This document shows, in pieces, positions 32,851 to 42,600 of a stretch of 64,000 nucleotides of DNA. The position numbers and the translations under genes are program-made. Positions within the stretch are counted from its first letter, which is position 1, and every line of letters starts with the position of its first letter. The notes under the pieces are model-generated. The model worked only from the letters and a program-made list of their open reading frames with translations. It was not told the origin of the DNA and did not search any database. Source of the stretch: Shinisaurus crocodilurus (lineage: Eukaryota; Chordata; Lepidosauria; Squamata; Shinisauridae); contig CM037878.1 of assembly GCA_021292165.1 (NCBI GenBank), forward strand, positions 14,752,471-14,816,470, written 5' to 3'.

Positions 32851-33181
32851 TTTTTAAAAAGACAACCAGAAACTGAAAAACTAAAATGCCTGAGAAAATA
32901 AAACGGTCTTCACCTGGTGCCAAAAAGAGCACAATATAGTTGTCATGTGAGCCTCTTTGGGAAGCTCATCCCACAACCAGGGTGCCACAGCAGAAAAGAC
33001 CCTCTTCTTTGTAGCCACACACCTCACTTCCTTTGGTGGGGGCCCCTGGAGAAGGACTGCTGAAGATGTTCTTAGGGTCCAGGTAGGTGTATATGGGAAG
33101 AGACAATGGTTCAGATAGGTCTCCAAAGCCATACAGAGTCCCCTGCACTTAACAAAACAAGGCCAGGAAGCTGGGAGCAAG

Positions 33182-33345
33182 TAAGACCTATAGCTTAGTG
33201 GTAGAACACATGTCTTGTATATAGAAGATCCCAGGCTCAATCTGCAGTGGAAAGGTCTCAGGTCACAAAGCTGAGGAGGCCTCTGCTGTAAACTTGGAGA
33301 GCCACTGTCTGTCAGAGTAGACATCAATGGGGAAGATGGACAAAT
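33182..33345 (+). mobile_element. tRNA-derived SINE, degraded
   Basis: TATAGCTTAGTGGTAGAACA (A-box-like) and CCCAGGCTCAATCTG (B-box-like), followed by GGAGAGCCACTGTCTGTCAG. The SINE ends in degraded text before the next copy. Confidence 0.6.
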
Positions 33346-33365
33346 AGTTTGGCTGTACTTGGGGA

Positions 33366-33560
33366 AGGTTCGTTGCTCAGCGGTAGAGCTCCTGCTTTGC
33401 ATGCAGAAGGGCCCAGGTTCAATCCCCAGCATGTCTAGGTAGGATAGGGTAAGAAACGCTGCCTGAAACTCAGGTGAGCCACTGGCTGCCAATCAGTGTA
33501 GATAATACTGAACTATTATTATTAGATAGGCCAGTAGTCTGACTCGGTATAAGGCCGGAA
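33366..33560 (+). mobile_element. tRNA-derived SINE
   Basis: GTTGCTCAGCGGTAGAGCTC is a good A box and CCAGGTTCAATCCCCAGC a good B box. The body has TGCCTGAAACTCAGGTGAGC and ends TCTGACTCGGTATAAGGC. It is a SINE rather than a tRNA gene because the acceptor stem does not close and the conserved body continues. Confidence 0.75.
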
Positions 33561-33564
33561 AGAA

Positions 33565-34260
33565 CTCACAGCTGTTTATTTCATACCTTCAATAACAGTG
33601 CTAATGACAAGCCATTTCATGCAAATAAAGTAGTAACAGTTTAGGATATTTTTAAATTAACATCGGAAAGGACCTTTTGTGAATGGGACTTTCTTGTGAA
33701 CAAACATTATAGAAGTAATACATATTTTCCAATGTTTTAAAAATTAAAAAAATACAGGAAAGTCAGGGAGAGAGACACGACTACCACCACCAGGGCATCA
33801 AACTGTCTAGAAATTTCAGTGTTTCTACCCAAGAAATTAAGAGCTGAGTGTGATGGTGGCTGGAATCCTTGCATTTCTCCCACACCTGTCTCTGTTAACG
33901 CACAAGAGCCCATGGGAAACATTGACAGGTCTTGCTCTATGGGGTTCAGCCCCTCCTTCTGGAAGATTATCATTCCACCGAAGAAAACGACCATCTTGGG
34001 GTGATTCTTCTCCTCCACAATATCTTTGCTTCACAGTATTTAAAGGGAACTGCATGCCTTTTGACACTAGGCCAGCTGACATCATTAAACCCAAGAGCCT
34101 CTCTGCCTGCAGAACCATGAAAGAAGGATGGTAAACCATTTTGTTCTCAGCCACCGGGGGCCTGAGGCTGTGGAGTAGTTTCTCATGACTGGTTTTGATA
34201 GCCGCCACACACACCCTTGACAAAACCATATTTCGGAAAGGCTGCCGCGTTTTGGTGGTT
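33565..34260. other. Unassigned stretch
   Basis: No gene or repeat is recognised. Confidence 0.4.
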
Positions 34261-34269
34261 TATCTATAC

Positions 34270-34404
34270 CAGTGTTCTCCAACCTTGGGTCCCCAGATGT
34301 TTTTGGCCTACAACTCCCAGCATGCCCCAGCCAGCATAGCTGGCTGGGGCATGCTGGGTGTTGTAGGCCAAAAACATCTGGGGACCCAAGGTTGGAGAAC
34401 ACTG
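34270..34404. mobile_element. Palindromic hAT MITE, subfamily A
   Basis: A 135-bp foldback from CAGTGTTCTCC to GGAGAACACTG. Flanks ATCTATAC (34262-34269) and ATCTGTAC (34405-34412) agree at 7 of 8. Confidence 0.9.
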
Positions 34405-34467
34405 ATCTGTACCCTGAGATTCTGTCTGACAGTTACCTCAGGTTGGTGCGGCACCCTTGACCCAAGG

Positions 34468-34645
34468 GCAGAGCCATACCTCAGTGGTAGAGCACATACA
34501 GAAGATTCAATCCCCGGTTTCTCCAGGTAGGGCTAGGAAGGAAGGAATTCTGCCTGAAACCCTGGAGAGCCATGGCTGCCGGTCAGTCAGTGTCGACAGT
34601 ACTGGGCTAAGGGTCTCACTCGGCATACGGCAGCTTCCTACGTTC
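34468..34645 (+). mobile_element. tRNA-derived SINE, internally shortened
   Basis: CATACCTCAGTGGTAGAGCA and GATTCAATCCCCGG are the promoter boxes with a deletion between them. TGCCTGAAACCCTGGAGAGC and CGGCAGCTTCCTACGTTC mark the body and the 3' end. Confidence 0.75.
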
Positions 34646-34783
34646 CCACCAAGTTACCTGAAAGAAACTAACCAGCTAGGCCTCTCTCAACGTCAGCCGA
34701 AAAGAAAAGAATAATATTGTTTCCGTGCCTTTGACAGTTGCGTGGCACGCAGCAAGTAAATTGGTGATGCTTTACCCATCACT

Positions 34784-35260
34784 GCCTGTGGCTTATGCTG
34801 GCTCAGCTTGTCTGAGTGTGGAAAGCTAAGCAGGGTCAAGCCTGGTGATTACTTGGATGGGAGACCCGTCCTCTAATTTCCTGCATTGAGCAGGGGGTTG
34901 GATTCATAGAATCATAGAAAAGTAGAGTTGGAAGGGGCCTACAAGGCCATCGAGTCCAACCCCTTGCTCAATGCAGGAATCCAGGTCAAAGCATCCCCGA
35001 CAGATGGCTGTCCAGCTGCACCTTGAATGCCTCCAGAGTGGGAGAGCCCACCACCTCCCTAGGTAGTTGGTTCCATTGTCTTATTGCTCTGACAGTCAGG
35101 AATTTTTTCCTGATGTTTAGGTGGAATCTGGATTCCTGTAACTTGAGTCCATTATTCCGTGTCCTGCAAACTGGGATGATCGAGAAGAGAGCCCGCCTGG
35201 CCCTCTGACTCGATGGCCTTGTAGGCCCCTGCCAACTCTTATGATCTATGAAATCTATGA
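34784..35260 (+). mobile_element. 5S-rRNA-derived SINE split by a CR1 insertion
   Basis: 34784-34902 holds GCCTGTGGCTTATGCTGGCT, GTGGAAAGCTAAGCAGGGTC, ACTTGGATGGGAGACC and GCAGGGGGTTGGA. The expected continuation CTCGATGGCCTTGTAGGC reappears at 35209 and the copy ends ATGATCTATGAAATCTATGA. The interruption is the CR1 at 34903-35206. Confidence 0.85.
34903..35206 (-). mobile_element. CR1 LINE 3' fragment inside a SINE
   Basis: It starts TTCATAGAATCATAGAAAAG and runs through the same 300 bases as the end of the long CR1, with high similarity. It is inserted in the SINE's own CR1-like tail, in the opposite orientation. Confidence 0.88.
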
Positions 35261-35299
35261 CGTTTCACCAGTTGAATTTATGCCTGTCAAGGTGCCCTA

Positions 35300-35342
35300 C
35301 AATCATAGAATAGTTGAGTTGGAAGGGGCCTATAAGGCTCTG
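35300..35342 (-). mobile_element. CR1 tail micro-fragment
   Basis: CAATCATAGAATAGTTGAGT followed by TGGAAGGGGCCTATAAGGC. Confidence 0.7.
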
Positions 35343-35684
35343 AGGGCTGCATGTGATGCTGGCTTAGGGGTCAGGGGGCTGCACACATGTGCACTCATGC
35401 ACGTTCATGCGCACACATGCGCACACTCATGCACACAGAAGTGCAGCCTTCTCCCCCACCCCAGCGATCCTCACACAGATAGCTCTTTCCTCGCTGGTGG
35501 AAGTGCTGGGGGAAAGCAGTCTGTATCAGGATTTCTGGGGGAGCAAGTGGAGGGAAGGCCAGCCCTGTGGGGGGCCCACATGCAGCCCACAGGCCATGGA
35601 TTGTGCAACTCTGCTCTAAGAGCTACCACGCACGGCACTGGCCCTTGTGCTTTGTTGACATTCTCTCGGGTATAAAGCATCGGT

Positions 35685-35905
35685 CATAGGAAGGAAAGAC
35701 CTCAGTTCAAATCCCGGCTCAGCCATCAAACTATCTCTCAGCCCAGCGTAGCTGGCTGAGGCATGCTGGGAGTTGTAGGCCAAAAACATCTGGGGACCCA
35801 AGGTTGGAGAACACTGTCTCAGCCTGACTTAACCCAGAGGGTCGCCGCAAAGATAAAACTCAGATGAGGCAGCAACCGTGTCACTGGAAGAAAGATGGGA
35901 CAAAA
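35685..35905 (+). mobile_element. Degraded Sauria-like SINE hosting a half MITE
   Basis: GACCTCAGTTCAAATCCCGG and CTCAGCCAT, then after the insertion TCTCAGCCTGACTTAACC and GTCGCCGCAAAGATAAAACT, follow the Sauria SINE order with many changes. Confidence 0.55.
35744..35816. mobile_element. Half-size palindromic hAT MITE with perfect TSD
   Basis: Only the central turn and right arm are present (CAGCGTAGCTGGCTGAGGCA to GGTTGGAGAACACTG). TCTCAGCC stands on both sides (35736-35743 and 35817-35824). The left end therefore coincides with an internal CAG of the full element. Confidence 0.88.
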
Positions 35906-36256
35906 AACATCATAATTAGGTGTTCATTACAACAGGCCTGTAAGGTAGGCCAGTGGTGTTTCTCCCAGACTTCAAAAAGACTTAGGTAACAGTTTGTGGC
36001 TAGTATGCCGGGTGGGGGGGGGGACCTCTGCGACTTTCCCGGTGGGCTGGGATTGCCGCGAATTCAAATTTCTTCTGCAATGGAAATTAAAGACACATTA
36101 GTTACTTATTTATTTTAAATTATGTTTAGGAATGTTTTAAAAAATTCCCAGTCTGCCATACGTTTTTCCCCACCTCCCAAAATTGGGGCTTTCCTGATCC
36201 CAGAACCTGGAACTTCTGAAACAACAAATTGGGGTCTGGTAAGATTAATCATTTGA
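35830..36256. other. Mostly unassigned stretch
   Basis: The end of the degraded SINE lies to about 35905. Beyond it I see only a G11 run near 36012-36022. Confidence 0.4.
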
Positions 36257-36368
36257 GGGTGCAATCCTATGCAGGTTTAGACAGAAAAAGGCCTACAACT
36301 CCCAGCATGCCCCAGCCAGCTGGGAGTTGTAGGCCTTTTTCTGTCTAAACTTGCATAGGATTGCACCC
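36257..36368. mobile_element. Palindromic element with GGGTGCAATCC ends and a MITE-A-like core
   Basis: This 112-bp foldback reads GGGTGCAATCCTATGCAGGT ... ACTTGCATAGGATTGCACCC. The middle GCCTACAACTCCCAGCATGC and its mirrored arm GCTGGGAGTTGTAGGC are the same words as in the subfamily A hAT MITE, whereas the ends are those of 5637-5771. Confidence 0.85.
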
Positions 36369-37320
36369 TTCAGACTTTTGATCAATCAAAGGCCTACCTC
36401 CAAGTAATTGGGCATCAGCTTTCAATTTGTTTTTTTAATGATTTTCTGTGTAAGTACTTACAAAAACCGCCAGTGGCAGGTTGCATGTTAGTTAGAGGCA
36501 TCCTTCTTCCCGTTGCACACTCAGGCATGTCTGGTGCGATACGTGGGTGTGTCGTCTGAACGCAAAGCATGCTTTCCTACCTTGCCAGAGCTATTATTTT
36601 GACTCCGATGTAAATTTATGCAGATCTCACTGAAGAATCCATCCACTCACATGAAGGCCATTCATCTAGTAAGATTTCTTTCAACAGGAGACAGCCCTGC
36701 TGGAGACTTCCCATCACCATTTTGTCCTTTGAACCGTCCACGATTATTCATCGTACCTCTGCGAGCAGCCACTCGCTGATGTAAATCACGGGAAGGAGAC
36801 CTATTTCAAGCTGTGTGCTGGCACAGCCAGCTGCTCCCATGCGGTGGGGAACTGCCAAAGTACATAGCGGTTAAGAGATCCCTTGGCTGATGTTGGTACG
36901 CGTGGGTGGCCCCTTAACCAAGGTAGAAAGGATTTAAAGATGCCAAACCAGCTGTGACCAGTGACTCTACCTGAGGTGGTGAGTTACATGCTGCAAACCA
37001 TTTATGCCTCATGCCAAGACCTACCTCTCTCTCCCTTTTTTTTTTTTTTTCTTGCTCACAAATGGATCCCAGCTCCCAAGAATTCTGATCGCTGCTAGGT
37101 ACGGTTAAGCAAAAGATTGCAACATGTACTTTATTTGCAAAGTGTTTGCTGCCAGCAGTTACTTACACACCAGTGCTCTTTAGCACTGCTGAAGGATTGC
37201 TTCTCCGTAATTAGCTGGACGCAGAATTGAAGTGGATGTTCCACACAGCACTTAATACAGCGCTGTATAATCCAGCAAAGTCATTTGCCGCGGCAAAGAA
37301 CCTGCTATAATGTTTACTCA
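36369..37320. other. Apparently unique DNA, candidate conserved non-coding sequence
   Basis: This is one of the longest stretches with no recognisable repeat, apart from a T run near 37037-37050. It contains homeodomain-like TAATTAG (37210-37216) and balanced, non-simple sequence. I infer nothing about function. Confidence 0.35.
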
Positions 37321-37456
37321 CATTCAAGGCGCAGAGCTGAACAACCATCTGTCATAGATGCTTTGACTTGGATTCCTGCATTGCACAGGGGGTTGGACTC
37401 GATGGCCTTATAGGCCCCTTCCAACTCTACTTTTCTGTGATTCTATTCTATGATTC
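37321..37456 (+). mobile_element. CR1 LINE 3' fragment
   Basis: ATTCAAGGCGCAGAGCTGAA is followed by CATCTGTCATAGATGCTTTG, GGGGGTTGGACTCGATGGCC and TTCTATTCTATGATTC. It contains the last ORF2 codons and the 3' UTR. Confidence 0.85.
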
Positions 37457-38200
37457 ACAAGTAAGTTCCATTCACAAAATGGCTTTTCCAATGTTAATTT
37501 TTAAAATGTCCTTCTCGCAGGTCCTGCCCATTTTATTGCCTCTTCTTGAACATGGCTGAGGATGAGTGATTAATTGCCCCTTGAATAACCTCTCTGAATT
37601 GCCCCAGTGTCAGTTTCTGTTCCTGCAACAGAAGAGGCCATTCACTGGGATGACCACTGGGATGATACACAAAGATAAATCTACACATGAGTTACTACAG
37701 ATCAAGGATTCTAAAAGTCTAATTCAGACCTAAAAAGTGCTATTGCTAAACAGTTCAGAACTGGAGACTCTCACTGATCTACTGCAAATCACCCAGAGAT
37801 CTACCAGTAGATCCTGATCTAACTTCTGCACACCCCTGGTTTATTTATTTATAGATTTATTTTGTATCCTACTCTTCCTCACAAAGAGCTCAGGGCAACT
37901 ATACAATAATGAACTAGATAGACCAATGGTCTGACTCGATATAGGGCAGCTTATCGAAGACGTAAATGAATTCAGATCATTTTTTGTTACAGATAAACGG
38001 CCTTTTTACAGGGTACCTGAAGGAACACTGCCTCCTATGTATGCTCCTAGCTGCTATGGGATCATCAAAGGAGCCCCTACTTTGAGTGCATACACTGTCT
38101 GAAATTAGGAAGGAAGTTACACAGAACAAGTCTTCTTGGTAGTGGCCCCCTCTTTGAATATTCTGCCTAAGGAGGCCTGTCAGGCCAGGTTGTTTTGCTG
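37457..38200. other. Mostly unassigned; small tRNA-SINE 3' piece
   Basis: 37905-37960 reads AACTAGATAGACCAATGGTC and CTGACTCGATATAGGGCAGC, the 3' part of the tRNA-derived SINE seen at 33366. The rest is not recognised. Confidence 0.45.
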
Positions 38201-38202
38201 TG

Positions 38203-38707
38203 TCCATAGAATCATAATATTATAGAATCGTAGTGTTGTATCCAGTGTTAAATCTACTTGAAATGAATGGGAGTTAGGTTAGACTAACATTGGACATAAC
38301 CCATTGGTTACAACCCATAGAGTTGTAAGAGACCTCAAAGATAATCTAGCCAAACTCCCTACCAATGAAAAATGCCACTGCTACAACATCCCTGACTGGG
38401 TATCCTGATGACATGCCATCCAGCCTCTGATGGAGGAAAGCCCACCTTCCTAATGTTTAGCTGAAATCCCTTTTCTTGTAATTTGATCCGTTGGTCCATG
38501 TCCTACTGTGGGAAGAAACAGAAAAAACATTTTTCTCCTACATCTATATGACAACCCTTCAAATATTTGAAGAAGATCATATCGCCTCATCATCATCTCT
38601 TCTCTTGGCTAATATATCCAACTTCTTCAACCTGTCCCCATAAGACTTGGTCTCCAAGTCCCTTACCATCTTTGCCGCCCTCCTCTGGAAAAGGTCCAAT
38701 GTGTCAA
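38203..38707 (-). mobile_element. Old CR1-like LINE, 3' segment (outer layer of the nest)
   Basis: From the tail CATAGAATCATAATATTATA it passes through TCCAGCCTCTGATGGAGGAA, AATGTTTAGCTGAAATCCC and GCCCTCCTCTGGAAAAGGTC. These follow CR1 order but with much more divergence than the other copies. It breaks at 38707 and resumes at 43981. A 75-bp foldback (about 38232-38312) with GTATCCAGTGTTA and the complement of TAACATTGGACATA lies near the tail. Confidence 0.75.
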
Positions 38708-39618
38708 CGAGCTTTTCTACACGAGGCATTTATTGTGCACTCATCATTCCTTACTCACGGTGATTTATGGGTTCTTTAAATGTGTCGTGATTTTCCACTT
38801 TCATTTCTGTTTTTTAAGAGCATTTCGCCCCCCCCCTTTTTTTATAGTGGGGAAAATGGAGTATTATTTGTGAAAGTGAAAGAAAATGTATTTTCCCACT
38901 TGTATAATTGCAACATTCCGCTATAGCACAGCACCACCTAGAGCAGTGATGGCGAACCTTTTTGAGCCCGAGTGCCCAAACTGCAACACAAAACCAACTT
39001 ATTTATTTCAAAGTGCCAATACTGCAATTAAACCTGAATACCGAGGTTTTAGTTTTAGAAAAACAACTCATACAGTTGTCCGAACTAATTAACATCTTTT
39101 ATCTTAAAAGAAAAACACAATAACAGAGCTTTCAATGATACAAACAGTTTTTTGTTGAAAAAAAAATCAACTCAAAAAATTATTATAGTACTACATTGTA
39201 CACATAGCCTGAAGGGAATTTATACAAACTTTTTAAATTATTAGGCACATGTATTTTTGGATAAGGGATTCTCAACTTGTAATATGATTATATGCCAGAC
39301 TGAAATTGTATGGGGCAAGCTTTACCCCGGGTCCTTTCCCTGCTTCTACAGGTGTCGGATTAGTAAAAGTAAAAGTCAACCTGTACTAGGATGAGCAAGA
39401 TAAACAAGAAAACTAAACGTGCTTAACACATTTTAAACACTTTGTGTCTTGGACTGCAAACACTGCATTAGGTAAAAGTTTGCATTGGGCATGCTTTTGC
39501 ACAATCAATGTGATTTTTGCTATTGCCTGCATGCTGATAATTTGTCAAACCTTGGCTCATACTCCGTTAGTTTGAGAGCAACACATGCAGCACTCAGGTC
39601 AACTGTTAGGGCTTTACA

Positions 39619-42600
39619 CCCCTCGCCGGATCGTCACCTTGAAGTGGTGAGTGGGCTTGTGTGTTCCGATGAATCCTGTGAGCAATGCCGTCGGGAGCTA
39701 TGTACTCCCAGTAGGGTCACCCATGGCGGTAAGGTCCGGGGAGAGGAACCAGACAAAGAACGATCCAAAACATAAAGTCCTCAACGGCAGAACAGGCGGA
39801 AGATAATTAAACCTAAATTACAACGGCTGTGAAGGCGGATGAAGGCTGCAGCAGAGAATGGTTTTCCAATCGTCAGGGTAACCGTGCCATTGGATCTCTG
39901 CCGTACTCTGTCAAGTTTGTGTGGTGATTCGTTGTGCACCGATCTCCCCACATAAAACAGTTTCACGCACAGGCGTCTTCCAACCCAACCCATCCAACCC
40001 AACCCAACCCAACCCAAACAAACAAACAAAAAAAAAGACCCATGGCGACTGGCGAATGGCAACGGGGGCAGGACTGTGAATCTGGAAGCCCCTAGTCATG
40101 GACCAGCACATGGGCGGTGGATGCAGACTCAGTCGCCCTGTTCAAGGAACGAGGTAGTCGAGCAGCTCGGCAGCTGTATCCATGACTGAGCAGCCCTATT
40201 TAGGATCCACTCTGCTCACCCCGTATGGGGAGGGGGCTAGAAAAGGTGCCCTAAACATAGTCTACCTCTTTCTCCCCTGACTGGATTACCGCGTCCAGTG
40301 GGGTCACCATTTTAGCGGTCGAAAAAGACATTTGAATTTTGGAACATGGAATATACGGACATTGCTGGATAACATAGATAGTGAACGCCCTGAGCGTAGG
40401 ACTGCTATTATTGCAAGGGAGCTGAGACGGTTTAAAATTGACATAGCAGCACTTCAAGAAACTCGAAAGGCAGGAGAGGGACAGCTGAAAGAAGAAAAAG
40501 GAGGTTATACCTTCTTCTGGAAAGGACTACCTGAGCAGGACCGACGAATACATGGTGTAGGCTTTGCCATCAAAAATGAACTAGTGAACTCTTTGTCAGA
40601 AGTTCCTACTGGCATTAACGAACGCCTGATAACTCTTCGATTAAAGCTCGCCAATAACCAACAGGTAACTATTTTGAGCGCTTATGCACCAACATTAGAT
40701 GCTGATGATGACATCAAGGAAAGTTTTTACAGCCAGTTGGACACTCTCCTGTCAGAGATACCTAAGGAGGATAAAATTATCCTCCTGGGCGATTTTAACG
40801 CAAGAGTCGGGCGTGACTTTGATTTATGGCCAGAAACTATTGGAAAAGACGGAGTTGGTAATAGCAACCCGAACGGACTCTTACTTTTGTCTATATGTGC
40901 AGAGCATAATCTCACTATCACAAACACGCTCTTTCGACAAAAGAATAAGTTTAAAACATCATGGCAGCACCCACGGTCAAAGCACTGGCATCTTCTGGAT
41001 TATGTAATTGTCCGTGTTAGAGATCGCCGCGATGTACTTCTTACTAGGGCCATGGTGAGTGCCGACGACTGCTGGACAGACCACCGACTAATCCGGTCCA
41101 CAATGGTTATCAACATTGCTCCCCAACGTAGGCTTCAAGGAAGGAAACCAAGGCGTAAAATGAACATCCAAGTCCTTCAAGATCCTATTAAGCAAACTCG
41201 TCTTCAATCACTTCTTAAGGAACATCTACCTACGGAACCTCCTGACAACATTGAGGACCATTGGTCTAAGCTGAAAACCTCCATTACTGCAGCTTGTGAA
41301 CAAACTATTGGATATGAAACTAAGAAACATCAGGATTGGTTTGATGAAAATGACAATGAGATTAAATATATAATTGACCAAAAAAGGAAAGCCTTCCAAA
41401 TATGGCAAAATGATATTAACTGCGCTACCAAGAAAAAAACCTACACTAGCGCAAAGGCTGAGGTCCAAAGAAGAACAAGAGAACTTAAGAACGCTTGGTG
41501 GAAAAAGAAAGCTGAAGAAATTCAACAACTTGCAGAATCTCATGATGCACGGGGCTTTTTTAAGGCCACAAGGGCCATTTATGGACCAAAAACCTATGGT
41601 ACAAACCCTTTACAATCAAAAGATGGCACCAAACTCTTAAAAGACAAAGAGTCTATTGCACTGCGTTGGAAAGAGCACTATTATGACCTTTTAAATCGTA
41701 AATCTAAGGTGGATAATGAGATTTTTTCGCAAATCCCGCAAAAACAAATTAAAGAGGAACTTGCAATACTCCCCACTTTGGATGAAGTAAAAAAAGCCAT
41801 TAATCAAATGAAGAACAACAAAGCTAGTGGACCAGATGGGATTCCTGCTGAAATCTTTAAAGAAGGGGGGCCCGTACTTGTACAACATCTTCATAAACTC
41901 ATCGAAAAAATCTGGATAAGAGAAGAGATCCCAGAAGACTTCAGGGATGCCATAATTATCACCCTCTTTAAGAAGGGTGATAGAACAGACTGTGGAAACT
42001 ATCGGGGCATTTCTCTCTTAGCAACCGCAGGTAAAATATTTGCTAGGATTCTCGCAAACCGTCTTCTATCTATTTCAGAAGAGATCCTCCCTGAAACTCA
42101 ATATGGTTTCCGCCCCTCTAGAGGGACAGTAGACATGATTTTTACTGCACGTCAGCTCCAAGAAAAATGCCGGGAGCAAAATCAACCCCTTTATATGGCA
42201 TTTATTGATCTGGCTAAGGCCTTTGATACTGTAGACCGTACAGCTCTCTGGACTATCCTTATGAAAATTGGATGCCCCAATAAATTTGTGAATATCTTGC
42301 GACTTCTCCATGACAACATGACGGCAACGGTTTTGGACAACAACGGCTCTCATGGTGCTCCATTTAAAGTGGGATCAGGTGTTAAACAGGGATGTGTTAT
42401 CGCCCCAACATTATTTGCCATTTTCATCGCCATGGTTTTACATCTTGTCAAGGGGAAACTTCCCACCGGTGTGGGAATTATATATCGAACAGATGGAAAG
42501 CTTTTTAATCTCAGCAGGCTGAAAGCAAAAAGTAAGGTAATTACAACCTCCGTTGTGGAACTTCAGTATGCTGATGATAATGTGGTCTCCGCACATTCAG

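Larger units (their letters stand above)
31640..33180 (-). mobile_element. L2-like LINE 3' end interrupted by a SINE and a Helitron-like element
   Basis: The minus-strand piece 33040-32885 gives KEVRCVATKKRVFSAVAPWL and WDELPKEA, an L2 C-terminal word, ending at a TAG. The non-coding tail appears to continue at 31640-31890 beyond two inserted elements. That continuity is inferred from the AT-rich text only. Confidence 0.5.

Noticed and set aside
33204..33490. tRNA-like A and B boxes (also at 34468 and 48896-49098)
   Set aside because: The boxes sit in longer repeated bodies with a shared 3' end and no closed acceptor stem, so they are SINEs and not tRNA genes.
34784..34880. Possible 5S rRNA gene
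   Set aside because: Only the internal-promoter part resembles 5S rRNA; the 5' third and the 3' end are replaced and the unit runs into a CR1 tail. It is a SINE head.
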